This document shows positions 35,977 through 47,180 of a stretch of DNA of 64,000 nucleotides, in pieces. Made by a program: the position numbers and the translations under genes. The notes beneath the pieces were generated by a model that was given only the letters and a program-made list of their open reading frames with translations, was not told the DNA's origin and searched no databases. Position 1 is the stretch's first letter. Every line of letters begins with the position of its first letter. The DNA comes from Afipia sp. (GTDB taxonomy: Bacteria > Pseudomonadota > Alphaproteobacteria > Rhizobiales > Xanthobacteraceae): contig JANQAK010000001.1 of assembly GCA_024707075.1 (NCBI GenBank), forward strand, positions 1,138,001 through 1,202,000, in the 5' to 3' direction.

Positions 35977-36102
35977 TGTACTTCCAGTGAAGTGACGTAC
36001 TTCCGATGAAGCCGTTTCCAGCGGTGCCCGGGGACGGGCGAGACGTCAAATTTCCTTCACAAATGGGTACAGGCGCAAGCAAAAAGCGTCAAGGACGGCC
36101 GT

Positions 36103-37242
36103 TTACGGCGTATTGGCGCGGGTTCCGAAGAAGTCCTTGACCATCTTGAAGAATCCGGCAGCTTCGGGCTGGGTTTCGCCCGACGACAGCTTCTCGAACT
36201 CCGCCAGCAGCTCTTTCTGCTTCTTGGTCAGGTTCTGCGGCGTCTCGACCACGACCTGCACGTACATATCGCCCATCTGCCGGGAACGCAGCACAGGCAT
36301 GCCCTTGCCGGCGACGCGGAAGCGGCGGCCGGACTGGGTGCCGGATGGCACCTTCACCTTGGTCTTGGTCTTGTCGATGCTCGGCACTTCGAACTCGCCG
36401 CCCATCGCCGCCGTCACCATCGACACCGGAACGCGGCAGTGCAGGTCGGCGGCGTCGCGCTGGAAGAACTGGTGCGAGGCCAGCGACAGGAAAATGTAGA
36501 GATCGCCCGCAGGACCGCCCTGCACGCCCGCCTCGCCCTCACCGGCAAGACGAATGCGGGTGCCGTCCTCGACCCCCGGCGGAATGTTGACCGACAGCGA
36601 GCGGTCCTTGGTGACCCGGCCCGAGCCGGAGCAGGACGCGCACGGAGTGTCGATCATCTGGCCACGGCCCTGACAGCCCGGGCAGGTGCGCTCCAGCGTG
36701 AAGAAGCCCTGCGCCTGACGGACGCGGCCGGCGCCGCCGCACATCGAACAGGTCTTCGGCTTGGTGCCGGCCTTGGCGCCGGTGCCGGAACAGGTCTCGC
36801 AGGTCACCGCGACCGGAATATCGATCTGCGCGGTCTTGCCGGAGAAGGCTTCCTCCAGCGTGATTTCCATATTGTAGCGCAGGTCCGCGCCGCGCTCGCG
36901 GCCGCCCCGGCCGCCGCGCTGTCCGGCCATGCCGAACAGGTCTTCGAAAATATCGGAGAACGAGGATGCAAAGCCCGCGCCAAAGCCGGGGCCCTGACCG
37001 CCGCCGTTGCCCTGCTCGAACGCGGCATGGCCATAGCGGTCATAGGCGGCGCGCTTGTTGCCGTCCTTGAGGATCTCGTAGGCCTCGGAGATTTCCTTGA
37101 ATTTGTGCTCGCAGGAGGGATCGCCCGGATTCTTGTCCGGATGCCATTTCATCGCGAGCTTGCGGAAGGCCGATTTCAGTCCGGCTTCGTCGACAGTGCG
37201 CTCGACTTCCAGGGTTTCGTAGTAGCAAGTCTTCGTAGACAT
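36103..37242 (-). CDS. dnaJ: Chaperone DnaJ
   Basis: A 379-residue type I J-protein. It has the J-domain with the HPD motif ([11 protein letters not shown]), a Gly-rich linker ([14 protein letters not shown]), the zinc domain with four CxxCxGxG repeats ([32 protein letters not shown]) and the C-terminal substrate-binding domain. DnaJ delivers clients to DnaK and stimulates its ATPase. ATG 37242 (MSTKTCYYE) is the family start, five codons after the first available. It lies 133 bases downstream of dnaK, with a repeat between. Confidence 0.97.
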   Translation of the reverse strand: MSTKTCYYETLEVERTVDEAGLKSAFRKLAMKWHPDKNPGDPSCEHKFKEISEAYEILKDGNKRAAYDRYGHAAFEQGNGGGQGPGFGAGFASSFSDIFEDLFGMAGQRGGRGGRERGADLRYNMEITLEEAFSGKTAQIDIPVAVTCETCSGTGAKAGTKPKTCSMCGGAGRVRQAQGFFTLERTCPGCQGRGQMIDTPCASCSGSGRVTKDRSLSVNIPPGVEDGTRIRLAGEGEAGVQGGPAGDLYIFLSLASHQFFQRDAADLHCRVPVSMVTAAMGGEFEVPSIDKTKTKVKVPSGTQSGRRFRVAGKGMPVLRSRQMGDMYVQVVVETPQNLTKKQKELLAEFEKLSSGETQPEAAGFFKMVKDFFGTRANTP

Positions 37243-37260
37243 GAGTCGGCTTCTCAATTG

Positions 37261-37330
37261 TCATGGCCGGGCTTGACCCGGCCATCCATCAATTTTCGAA
37301 GATGGACCCCCGGGACAAGCCCGGGGGTGA
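37261..37330. repeat. Two adjacent palindromes in the dnaK-dnaJ gap
   Basis: ATGGCCGGGCTTGACCCGGCCAT and CCCCCGGGACAAGCCCGGGGG are two hairpins, which could limit read-through or stabilise the dnaK message. Confidence 0.8.
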
Positions 37331-37375
37331 CGATCTCCTGAGGATCAACAGTCATGGCCACCAAACCGTCCGCCG

Positions 37376-39283
<1,908 letters not shown>

Positions 39284-39380
39284 CTAGTCCTTCTTTTTGC
39301 GGCAGGTTGGCTGGGCCCTGACGGCGCACCAATCCAAACCCCCAATATCAAATGTTCGCGACGTCGCGACGCTCCGCCTC

Positions 39381-39408
39381 ATATAGGAGGGGGGCCTAGG
39401 CCTGCAAG
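39381..39408 (-). promoter_or_regulatory. RpoH (sigma-32) heat-shock promoter of dnaK
   Basis: On the minus strand CTTG (39408-39405), 17-base spacer, then CCTATAT (39387-39381). This fits the alphaproteobacterial RpoH pattern CTTG-N17-CYTATNT closely. The predicted start is about 100 bases before the dnaK ATG. Confidence 0.75.
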
Positions 39409-39531
39409 GACCGGCCCTTGTAAACAGCAGGGAAAATGAATTTTCACGCAGGCGGCCCGGACGCCGTCGCAGGGGTACGGCGGAGGGACAATGCGTCAAT
39501 TTGCAACGATTCAGGGGTTGATCTCGTGGGG

Positions 39532-39602
39532 TAGTGTCCGAATCCGAAGTTCGCCTTACTTTGCGGCACGCTCCATAGCGAACTTCGGATTCACAAGGAC
39601 AC
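39532..39602. repeat. Long hairpin 1 of a tandem hairpin element
   Basis: GAATCCGAAGTTCGC (39540-39554) is perfectly inverted at 39578-39592 with a 23-base loop; outer GTGTCC/GGACAC arms extend it (39534-39539, 39597-39602). The gene-free region 39278-39783 (506 bases) holds the dnaK promoter, this element and the next; nothing else is supported. Confidence 0.8.
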
Positions 39603-39618
39603 CAGAAACCTATAATTC

Positions 39619-39693
39619 TAGTGTGGTTTTGGTTCGCAAGCCCGCAAATGGATGTGCCGAGAAAATGTTGCGGACGTGCGAACCACCACACTA
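39619..39693. repeat. Long hairpin 2 of a tandem hairpin element
   Basis: TAGTGTGGTTTTGGTTCGCA (39619-39638) is inverted at 39677-39693 (TGCGAACCACCACACTA) with three unpaired T and a 38-base loop. A TATAAT motif lies just before at 39611-39616, between the two hairpins. Confidence 0.8.
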
Positions 39694-39783
39694 GGCGCAG
39701 AAACAGTTCGACCCGCCGCCGCACGCGGCGAAACTTCCGCCCTGCTTCACCAAACCGCCTCAATGCGGCATCAGTCAGGTCTC

Positions 39784-40721
39784 ATGAAAACGATCGCCCG
39801 CACCCTCGCCCTTGTCGTCCTCGCAGCCGCGGGCCACCCCGCCCTCGCCGCCGATGCGGTCTTCCCGCCGGGAGCGCGCGTGGGCCTCGTACCCGCCGAA
39901 GGGCTCGCCGTGGCCAAGGAATTTCTCGGCTTCGAATCGGCAGACCAGAAGATCAAGGTCGGGGTCGCCGAGATTCCCCCGCCGCCTTCGAGGCCGTCGA
40001 GACCGCGGTGAAGGAAGGCAAAACCACCGGCCCCGGACCCAAGCCGGAAACCTTTGAGACCACGGCCGGCAAAGCCTACATCACGTCCGATGCCGGCAAG
40101 GACGGCGCCACCGCGATCCGGATGTATTCGCTGATCGTCTCCGGCAGCGACAAGTTCACCGGCTATGTCATCGCGCAGGTCCGTGACGATGCCGCCAAGC
40201 CGTTGTCTGACGAGGCCATGCGCAAGATGCTGGCATCGGCCGCGCTACGCAAGGAAGTCCCGGTCGAGGAACAGCTCAGCCTGCTGCCTTTCAAGATCGG
40301 CGATCTCGGCCAATTCAAAACGGTGCGCACGCTGGCGCCGCGCTCATCGATCCTGCTGACCGACGGCACCGAGGACACCACGCTCGACGGCGCGCCCTAC
40401 ATGGTGATAGGGCTGGTCGGAGCAGGCCCGGAAAAACCGGACGACCGCGGACGCTTCGCGCAGCAGACCGCGGCAACTATTCCCGGCCTGCGCAACGCGC
40501 GAATCACATCGAACGAGCCTTTGCAAATCGAAGGCACGCCCGGATACGAAACGCGGATCGACGCCGTCGCCGGCAAGGACGATACGCCGGTGACCGTGGT
40601 GCAGTGGCTGAGATTCGGCGGCGGCAGTTCGCTGCGGATCATCGCCAGCGCGACACGCGAGGAATGGCCGAAAGCCTTTCCGCGATTCCGCGCCGTCCGC
40701 GACGGCATCGATCCGCGATAA
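39784..40721 (+). pseudogene. Secreted protein of unknown function, interrupted by a frame break
   Basis: An N-terminal signal peptide (MKTIARTLALVVLAAAGHPALAADA) begins at 39784 and the mature part runs FPPGARVGLVPAEGLAVAKEFLGFESADQKIKVGVAEIP. At a C5 run (39976-39980) the frame breaks; adding one C gives EIPPAAFEAVETAVKEG and a 312-residue protein to 40721. The rest has no motif I recognise; it includes GTPGYETRIDAVAGKDDTPVTVVQWLRFGGGSSLRIIA, suggesting a beta-rich periplasmic domain repeated or linked. Relatives are probably conserved hypothetical proteins of Bradyrhizobiaceae. It is convergent with grpE over a family B repeat. Confidence 0.7.
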
Positions 40722-40730
40722 TTTGAAAGT

Positions 40731-40841
40731 CATCATTCCAGGGCGCGAGCGCTTGCGAGCGAACCCGGAATCCCGAAGTTGTATCCGATGAACTCTGCGG
40801 GATTCCGGATCGGTCCGCTTCGCGGACACGTCCGGAACGAC
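40731..40841. repeat. Palindromic intergenic repeat, family B
   Basis: Inverted ends CATCATTCCAGGGCGCGAGC and TCCGGAACGAC with internal GGTCCGCTTCGCGGACAC. It lies in the convergent gap before grpE. Confidence 0.82.
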
Positions 40842-40867
40842 ACGCCGGGCAAGTTACGCTTCGCGGA

Positions 40868-41491
40868 TCAGTCCTTCGCGGAATCCTGCGCAGCCGGTGC
40901 ACTCTTCGCACCGCCCTTGGCCACCGCCACCAGCGCCGGCCGCAGCACGCGCTCACCAATGGTGTAGCCGCCCTGCACCACCTGCACGACAGTGCCGGCC
41001 GGCACCGATGAATCCGGTACCTCGTACATCGCCTGATGGAAATTCGGGTTGAACTTCTCGCCGAGCGGATCGAGCTTTTGCACGCCGTTTTTCTCGAGCG
41101 TCTTGTGCAGCGACTTCTCGGTCAGCTCGACGCCTTCGATCAGCGCCTTGAGACCGGCATCGGCGGCCTCGCGCGCTTCGACCGGCACGGCGTCGAGCGC
41201 ACGTTGCAGATTGTCCGCGATGTCGAGCACGTCGCGCGCGAACGCCGTGATGCCGTAGGTGCGCGCATCGGTAACTTCGCGCTGGGTACGCTTGCGGAGA
41301 TTTTCCATCTCGGCCAGCGTGCGCAGCATGCGGTCCTTGGCCTCGGCGACTTCCTTCGTGAGCGCTTCGACAGAGCCTTGCTCGGGATCGTCAGGCATCA
41401 CGTAAGGCTTTGAGACCACAGGCTCCTTGTCGCTCGCCGGCTCCGGCGCGGACGCGTCCTGCGGTTCCTTCTGCCCATTGGAATTGGCCAT
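40868..41491 (-). CDS. grpE: Nucleotide exchange factor GrpE
   Basis: A 207-residue GrpE. A low-complexity acidic N-terminus ([21 protein letters not shown]) is followed by the long coiled coil ([32 protein letters not shown]) and the beta domain with [49 protein letters not shown]. It releases ADP from DnaK. ATG 41491 (MANSN) or the preceding Met is the start. It follows hrcA by 90 bases in the hrcA-grpE operon. Confidence 0.97.
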   Translation of the reverse strand: MANSNGQKEPQDASAPEPASDKEPVVSKPYVMPDDPEQGSVEALTKEVAEAKDRMLRTLAEMENLRKRTQREVTDARTYGITAFARDVLDIADNLQRALDAVPVEAREAADAGLKALIEGVELTEKSLHKTLEKNGVQKLDPLGEKFNPNFHQAMYEVPDSSVPAGTVVQVVQGGYTIGERVLRPALVAVAKGGAKSAPAAQDSAKD

Positions 41492-41581
41492 CACTTACCC
41501 TTTTCAGCAAATCGTCATCAAGAATGGGGATTGTTAGCCCGCATATCGTGGTTTAGGCGCGGAAAATCAAGCTCAAACGCG

Positions 41582-42685
41582 CTATTTGCCGATTAGCTGG
41601 CTGACGATCCGGGCGGCATAATCCACCATCGGAATGACCCGCGCATAGTTCAGCCGGGTCGGGCCGATCACACCCAGCACGCCGACGATCTGGCCCGCGC
41701 CGTCGCGATAGGGCGCGATGATGGTCGAGGAGCCGGACAGCGAGAACAGCTTGTTTTCGGAGCCGATGAAAATGCGCACGCCGTCGGCACGCTCGGCACG
41801 GCCGAGCAGATCGATCACGCCTTTCTTGGCTTCGAGATCGTCGAACAACAGCCGCACCCGTTCGAGGTCTTCCAGCGCGTGCAGATCTTCCAGCAGGTTG
41901 GCGTGACCGCGAACGATGAGCTGGCGCTCGTCGCTGGCGCCGCCGGACCAGCTCGCGATACCCGCAGTGATGACCTTCTGCGTCAGTTGATCGAGTTCGT
42001 TGCGGCTCTGTGTCAGCGCGACTTCAAGCTCGCTGCGCGCCTCGGCCAGCGTGCGGCCGCGAATCCGCGCGTTGAGAAAATTCGAGGCTTCGGTCAGCGC
42101 CGAGGTCGGCACGCCCGGCGGCAGCGGCAGCACGCGGTTCTCGACCTGTCCGTCCTCCGCGACCAGCACCACCAGCGCCTGTTCCGGCTCCAGCCGCACG
42201 AACTCGATATGCTTCAGGCGCACGTTCGACTTCTGCGTCAGCACCACGGCCGCCGCGCGCGTGAGACCGGAGAGCCGCGTCAACGCTTCGCTCAATGCAG
42301 CTTCAACGGACGTCGCACCGCCGACGGACTTGAGCTGGGTCTCGATCGACTGCCGCTCCGGTTCGGTCAGATCGCCGACCTGCATCAGCGCATCGACGAA
42401 AAATCTCAATCCGAGTTCGGTGGGCAGCCGGCCGGCCGAGGTATGCGGCGCGTAGATCAGTCCCAACTGTTCGAGGTCCGACATCACATTGCGCACCGAG
42501 GCCGGCGACAGCGGCAGCGTGATCAGGCGCGAGATGTTGCGCGAGCCGACCGGTTCGCCGGTGGCAAGATAGCTCTCGACGATCTGCCGGAAAATATCCC
42601 GCGACCGTTCGTTGAGCTGCGCCAGCCCTGCGTTCGGCGTAATCAGGTGACTGATCGGATCGTGGTGGGCCAAATCGGGCTCCAA
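41582..42685 (-). CDS. hrcA: Heat-inducible transcription repressor HrcA
   Basis: A 367-residue HrcA. The N-terminal winged helix has [25 protein letters not shown] and [31 protein letters not shown], and the C-terminal GAF-like domain ends with [47 protein letters not shown]. HrcA represses groESL and similar genes via CIRCE elements; none was seen in this window, so its targets lie elsewhere. It is divergent from rph with a 159-base intergenic region. Confidence 0.96.
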   Translation of the reverse strand: MEPDLAHHDPISHLITPNAGLAQLNERSRDIFRQIVESYLATGEPVGSRNISRLITLPLSPASVRNVMSDLEQLGLIYAPHTSAGRLPTELGLRFFVDALMQVGDLTEPERQSIETQLKSVGGATSVEAALSEALTRLSGLTRAAAVVLTQKSNVRLKHIEFVRLEPEQALVVLVAEDGQVENRVLPLPPGVPTSALTEASNFLNARIRGRTLAEARSELEVALTQSRNELDQLTQKVITAGIASWSGGASDERQLIVRGHANLLEDLHALEDLERVRLLFDDLEAKKGVIDLLGRAERADGVRIFIGSENKLFSLSGSSTIIAPYRDGAGQIVGVLGVIGPTRLNYARVIPMVDYAARIVSQLIGK

Positions 42686-42844
42686 AAAGTGACGTTCTGA
42701 CTACAATTGTCTATCGCCCGGCACCATGACAAGCGGCATTCTCCGGACAACCTCGCCGATCCTCTATCTTCCCTTGCCGCTGCGGCTCCAACCCCCTAAA
42801 AGCACCGCCAAATCGACATTTCCCAAGTTTCAGGAGGATTTACC

Positions 42845-43561
42845 ATGCGGCCAAGCCGTCGCGCGCCCGACGAACTGCGCCCCGTCACGCTGGAACGCGG
42901 CGTGGTCAAATACGCAGAAGGTTCCTGCATGGTGAAATTCGGCGACACCCATGTGCTGGTCACCGCCACGCTGGAAGACCGGCTGCCGCCGTGGCTCAAG
43001 GGTCAGGGCCGCGGCTGGGTGACCGCCGAGTACGGCATGCTGCCGCGCGCCACCCATGAGCGCATGCGCCGCGAATCCGCCGCCGGAAAACAGAGCGGAC
43101 GCACCGTCGAGATCCAGCGTCTGATCGGGCGCTCGCTGCGCACCACCGTCGATCTCATCGCGCTCGGTGAACGCCAGATCACCGTGGACTGTGACGTGAT
43201 CCAGGCCGACGGCGGCACCCGCACGGCGTCGATCACCGGCGCATGGGTCGCGCTGGCGGATTGCCTGCAATGGATGAAGGCGCGCAACATGCTGAAGAAC
43301 GATAACGTGCTGCGCGACAACGTCGCCGCGATCTCGTGCGGCATCTACAACGGAACGCCGGTGCTCGATCTCGACTACGCGGAAGACTCCGAGGCCGAGA
43401 CCGACGCCAATTTCGTCATGACCGGCGACGGCCGCATCATCGAAGTGCAGGGCACAGCCGAGAAGACGCCGTTCTCGCAGGACGAATTCCTCAGCCTGAT
43501 GGCGCTGGCGAAGAAGGGCATCGCCCGGCTGGTGGACCTGCAAAAACTGGCGGCGGCGTAG
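42845..43561 (+). CDS. rph: Ribonuclease PH
   Basis: A 238-residue phosphorolytic 3'-5' exoribonuclease that trims tRNA 3' ends. The sequence has [58 protein letters not shown] and [19 protein letters not shown], all diagnostic, with the phosphate-site Arg in GGTRT. It is full length, unlike the truncated E. coli K-12 allele. CAGGAGGA precedes ATG 42845. It heads rph-rdgB-hemW, interrupted only by short repeats. Confidence 0.97.
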   Translation: MRPSRRAPDELRPVTLERGVVKYAEGSCMVKFGDTHVLVTATLEDRLPPWLKGQGRGWVTAEYGMLPRATHERMRRESAAGKQSGRTVEIQRLIGRSLRTTVDLIALGERQITVDCDVIQADGGTRTASITGAWVALADCLQWMKARNMLKNDNVLRDNVAAISCGIYNGTPVLDLDYAEDSEAETDANFVMTGDGRIIEVQGTAEKTPFSQDEFLSLMALAKKGIARLVDLQKLAAA

Positions 43562-43569
43562 GAGAAGTT

Positions 43570-43685
43570 GTCATTCCGGGGCGCAGGCGGCCCTTGCCGC
43601 ATGCCAACCCGGAATCTGTCCGAGATGAACATGACGAGAATCCGGGTTCGCGTCCGCCAAAAGGGCGACCGCGCCCCGGAATGAC
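43570..43685. repeat. Palindromic intergenic repeat, family B
   Basis: Ends GTCATTCCGGGGCGCAGGCG and CGCCCCGGAATGAC are inverted. It sits between rph and rdgB, same orientation genes, so it would be within a cotranscribed message. Confidence 0.83.
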
Positions 43686-43704
43686 AGATCGGTTATAAGT
43701 ATTC

Positions 43705-44340
43705 ATGATTCAACATCGCCGAATCACCGGCCGCCTCGTGATCGCGACTCACAATTCCGGCAAGCTCGCCGAGATGCGCGAACTGCTGGCGCCCTACGGC
43801 GTGGAAGCGGTGTCGGCGGCGGACCTCAACCTCGGCGAACCCGACGAGACCGGTGCGACGTTTCAGGCCAACGCCCGCATCAAGGCCGCGGCGGCGGCAA
43901 ACGCAACGCATCTTCCCGCCTTTGCCGACGATTCAGGTCTCGCGGTCGATGCGCTCGATGGCCAGCCCGGCATCTACTCGGCGCGCTGGGCCGGCAAGGA
44001 CAAGAATTTTCTCGTCGCCATGACCCATATCGAGCGGCTGTTGCAGGAGCGCGGCGCGAAGGAGCCTGCGCAGCGCAAGGCGCATTTCGTCTCAGCGCTG
44101 TGCGTGGCGTGGCCTGACGGTCATCTGGAAGAAGTCGAGGCGCGCGTCGACGGCACGCTGGTCTGGCCGCCGCGCGGCGATGCAGGCTTCGGTTACGATC
44201 CGGCATTCCTGCCGGACGGCCATGCGCGCACCTTCGGCGAGATGACCAGCATCGAGAAGCACGGCCTGCCGCCGCATGGCATGGGGCTGTCTCACCGCGC
44301 CAGGGCGTTCGTGAAACTCGCGGAGATGTGCCTCGCATGA
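43705..44340 (+). CDS. rdgB: XTP/dITP diphosphatase RdgB (Ham1)
   Basis: A 211-residue NTP pyrophosphatase that removes non-canonical purine nucleotides (dITP, XTP). The family motif [17 protein letters not shown] with [33 protein letters not shown] and [13 protein letters not shown] is complete, and SHRARAF ends the substrate site. rph precedes it by 143 bases and hemW follows, the conserved order. The stop TGA at 44338 is followed by family F palindromes. Confidence 0.96.
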   Translation: MIQHRRITGRLVIATHNSGKLAEMRELLAPYGVEAVSAADLNLGEPDETGATFQANARIKAAAAANATHLPAFADDSGLAVDALDGQPGIYSARWAGKDKNFLVAMTHIERLLQERGAKEPAQRKAHFVSALCVAWPDGHLEEVEARVDGTLVWPPRGDAGFGYDPAFLPDGHARTFGEMTSIEKHGLPPHGMGLSHRARAFVKLAEMCLA

Positions 44341-44365
44341 GCGCCGCAAACCAACGCATTGCTTT

Positions 44366-44486
44366 CTTCAACCTCTCCCGCTTGCGGGGGAGGTCGGCGC
44401 GTCTCTTGCGCCGGGAGGGGGCACTTTGACCACATTGCAAACAGGCCCCCTCCCCAACCCTCCCCCGCAAGCGGGGGAGGGAGAAA
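44366..44486. repeat. Two CTCCCCCGCAAGCGGGGGAG palindromes at the hemW start, family F
   Basis: Copies at 44366-44423 (CCTCTCCCGCTTGCGGGGGAG and a related GGGAGGGGGC arm) and 44445-44486 (CCCTCCCCCGCAAGCGGGGG core) bracket the TTG start of hemW, the second copy being inside the reading frame. Confidence 0.85.
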
Positions 44487-45673
44487 AGAAAGACACGCCC
44501 GCGCGCAAGAGTTCGTCCTCACGCGATGCACAGACAGCTTTCGGCGTTTACGTGCACTGGCCGTTCTGCCTGTCGAAGTGTCCGTATTGCGACTTCAACA
44601 GCCACGTACGTCATGCGCCGATCGACGAGTTTCGTTTCGCCCGCGCTTTCGAGCGCGAGATCGAAACCACCGCCGCGCGCGCCCCCGGACGCGAGGTCAC
44701 ATCGATCTTTCTCGGCGGCGGCACGCCGTCGCTGATGCAGCCGCAAACGGTTGGCGCGATTCTCAATGCCATCGCGCGACACTGGACTGTTGCGAAGGAT
44801 GTGGAAGTCACGCTGGAAGCCAACCCCACCAGCGTCGAGGCCACGCGCTTTCGCGGCTATCGCGACGCCGGCGTGAACCGGGTGTCGCTCGGCGTGCAGG
44901 CGCTGGACGACGCGTCACTGAAATCGCTCGGACGGCTGCACACCGCACGCGAGGCGCTCGATGCTGTCGCCATCGCGCGCTCGGCGTTCGACCGCTACTC
45001 GTTCGATCTGATCTATGCGCGGCCGGACCAAACGCCGAAGATGTGGGAAGACGAACTGAAGTTCGCGATCTCCGAGGCCGCCGAGCATCTGTCGCTGTAT
45101 CAGCTCACCATCGAGCCGGAGACCCCGTTCTTCGGCCTGCACGCCGCGGGCAAACTGAAAATTCCCGATGAGGCGGTTGCGCGCGCGCTTTACGACGTGA
45201 CGCAGGAGGTGTGCGCGACACATGGCCTGCCGTCCTACGAGATTTCCAATCACGCCCGGCCGGGCGCGGAGTGCAAGCACAATCTGGTTTACTGGCGCGG
45301 ACAGGAATATGCCGGCATCGGACCCGGCGCCCATGGCCGCCTCGACATCGGCGGCATCCGTCACGCCATCGCCACCGAGAAGCGCCCGGAAACCTGGCTG
45401 ATGCGCGTCGAGGCGCAGGGGCATGGCGTGATAACGGATGACATCCTCAACAGCGAGGAACGCGCCGACGAATATCTGCTGATGGGATTGCGCCTTGTGG
45501 AAGGCATCGATCCGGTTCGCTACCGCACGCTGTCGGGGCGCTCGCTCGACCCGCGGCGAATCGAGATTCTGCGCGACGAAGGCGCGATCGTCGTCGATCC
45601 CGACGGCCGCGTGCGCGTGACGATGGAAGGTTTCCCGGTGCTCGACGCGGTGGTCGCGGATCTCGCGGCTTGA
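44426..45673 (+). CDS. hemW: Radical SAM heme chaperone HemW
   Basis: A 415-residue radical SAM protein related to coproporphyrinogen dehydrogenase. The cluster motif is VHWPFCLSKCPYCDFNSH (CxxxCxxC); GGGTPSLMQP, EANPTSVEATRFRGY and NRVSLGVQALDD follow, with the HemN_C domain at the end. HemW is thought to deliver heme, not to oxidise coproporphyrinogen. The only start codons upstream of the cluster are TTG 44426 and TTG 44435; the intervening 30 residues are encoded by a palindromic repeat (PNPPPQAGEGEKK), so the natural N-terminus was replaced or the start lies in repeat sequence. Confidence 0.93.
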   Translation: MTTLQTGPLPNPPPQAGEGEKKDTPARKSSSSRDAQTAFGVYVHWPFCLSKCPYCDFNSHVRHAPIDEFRFARAFEREIETTAARAPGREVTSIFLGGGTPSLMQPQTVGAILNAIARHWTVAKDVEVTLEANPTSVEATRFRGYRDAGVNRVSLGVQALDDASLKSLGRLHTAREALDAVAIARSAFDRYSFDLIYARPDQTPKMWEDELKFAISEAAEHLSLYQLTIEPETPFFGLHAAGKLKIPDEAVARALYDVTQEVCATHGLPSYEISNHARPGAECKHNLVYWRGQEYAGIGPGAHGRLDIGGIRHAIATEKRPETWLMRVEAQGHGVITDDILNSEERADEYLLMGLRLVEGIDPVRYRTLSGRSLDPRRIEILRDEGAIVVDPDGRVRVTMEGFPVLDAVVADLAA

Positions 45674-45674
45674 C

Positions 45675-45782
45675 CAAGTCCTCATGGTGAGGAGGCGCTC
45701 TCGCGCCGTCTCGAACCACGGGGGCTAAACACGCGCCTCGTCCTTCGAGACGCGACCCTTCGGATCGCTCCTCAGGATGAGG
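45675..45782. repeat. Palindromic intergenic repeat, family E
   Basis: GTCCTCATGGTGAGGAGGCG at one end and GCTCCTCAGGATGAGG at the other, with GGCGCGAGAGCGC-type hairpins and TCGTCCTTCGAGACGCG. It lies in the convergent gap between hemW and the LpoA-like gene. A similar element is at 59449-59576. Confidence 0.75.
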
Positions 45783-45804
45783 CTCTATTTCGTAATTGCG
45801 AAAC

Positions 45805-47001
45805 CTACGCCCCAAAACTCTTCGGTGAGTTGGCCGCGATCTGGCCGCCGCTCGGCGTGGCGCGCATCACGGCAAGGCCGCGCTCATTGGTGCCGTCGGC
45901 GCGGAATCGAAATAGCCCGTCGATGCCCGCGAAACCCGACGGATTGGTCAACACGTCGGGCGAAAAACGCTGGCCGCCCTGCGTGCGCGCGAGTGCGGCC
46001 ACCAGCGCGACGCCGTCATAGGCCAGCGTCGCGGTGCGCACCGGATCGCCGCCATACTTGGCGCGATAGCGTCCCGAAAAACTCCGGAAGCCCGACGGGT
46101 CCGGCGCGGCATAAAGCCCGCCGCGCAGGTTGGCATTCGCGAACACCCGCGGATTGTCCCACAGGCCGGTGCCCAGCAGTTGCAGGCGCTTGAGATCGGC
46201 GCCGTTCGCCGCAAGCGCATCGGCAACGCCCACCAGCGCATCGCCATCGTCGGCAAGCAGCAGCGAATCGGCGCCCGCGAGCGACTGACCGAAGGTGCGC
46301 GCAGACGCCGACGGATCGCTGTATTTCTCGAACGCGACGATGCGGCCGCCCTTGCGCGCAACGGCCTGCTTGAAAGCAGCTTCCACCACATTGCCGTAGG
46401 CGTTCTCCGGCAGGAACGCGGCGAAGGACCGCTTGCCCGTGCCGGCGGCATAATCGACGATGCGGTTGACATCGGACTCCGGCAGGAAGCTCAACAGATA
46501 GACGCCGCGGCCGGCGACACTCGAGTCAGTTGAAAACGCGATCATGGGGACGCCACGAGTCCGCGCGAGCTGCGCCGCGGCCGGAACCGACAACGCGAAC
46601 AGCGGCCCGAGAATGATTTCAGCGCCTTCGTCGAGCGCCTGCTGCGCTCCTTGCTGCGCGCCCTGCGCGGTGCCGGCATCATCCTTCACAAGAAGCTGGA
46701 TGTTCGGATTCTGGAATTCGGCGAGCGCCAGTTCAGCGGCGTTGCGCATCGACTGCGCGGCGACGCCCGCATTGCCCGACGCCGACAACGGCAGCAGCAG
46801 GCCAACCTTGACCTGGCCCGATCCCAGTGCCGACGGCTGCTGCTGCGGACCGGCGGGCTGATCGCCGCCACCGAACGGAGTGCTGCCGCCAAACGGAGAG
46901 CCGGCACAGCCGGCGACGAGTGGCGCGCCCAGAATCAGCCCGACAGCGCTCCGGCGGGTCGCACCGGCACGGCGGGGCTTTGAATTGAACGGCGCAACCA
47001 T
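45805..47001 (-). CDS. Penicillin-binding protein activator LpoA-like lipoprotein
   Basis: A 398-residue secreted lipoprotein: signal peptide with lipobox LVAGC near residue 32, a Gly/Pro/Gln-rich linker, then a type 1 periplasmic-binding fold (VKVGLLLPLSASGNAGVAAQSMRNAAELAL; ALDEGAEIILGPLFALSVPAAAQLARTRGVPMIAFSTD). It matches the alphaproteobacterial proteins annotated as penicillin-binding protein activator (LpoA C-terminal half). E. coli LpoA activates PBP1A at the outer membrane. It could also be a ligand-binding protein. Divergent from rsmI, as in E. coli where yraM(lpoA) and rsmI are adjacent. Confidence 0.83.
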   Translation of the reverse strand: MVAPFNSKPRRAGATRRSAVGLILGAPLVAGCAGSPFGGSTPFGGGDQPAGPQQQPSALGSGQVKVGLLLPLSASGNAGVAAQSMRNAAELALAEFQNPNIQLLVKDDAGTAQGAQQGAQQALDEGAEIILGPLFALSVPAAAQLARTRGVPMIAFSTDSSVAGRGVYLLSFLPESDVNRIVDYAAGTGKRSFAAFLPENAYGNVVEAAFKQAVARKGGRIVAFEKYSDPSASARTFGQSLAGADSLLLADDGDALVGVADALAANGADLKRLQLLGTGLWDNPRVFANANLRGGLYAAPDPSGFRSFSGRYRAKYGGDPVRTATLAYDGVALVAALARTQGGQRFSPDVLTNPSGFAGIDGLFRFRADGTNERGLAVMRATPSGGQIAANSPKSFGA

Positions 47002-47180
47002 CGCATCTCTTCCGTAAAGTCCGAACCGGAGGAGCCCGGGTGTTCGTCCTCAGGATCATCTGGAAGGGGATTTGGGCATATTGTCGGCTATAAGTTAACC
47101 AAAACAAAAGCATTTCGGCAGCGCCGGCCGTTTGCAGCTGCGAACAAGACGAAGCGATCCATCGGAGCTAGATTATCCGG

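Noticed and set aside
39491-39694. 67-residue frame across the tandem hairpins
   Set aside because: It is mostly inverted-repeat sequence, with no ribosome binding site or homology.
42686-42844. CIRCE element upstream of hrcA or dnaK
   Set aside because: I looked for TTAGCACTC-type arms in the hrcA-rph gap and before dnaK and found none.
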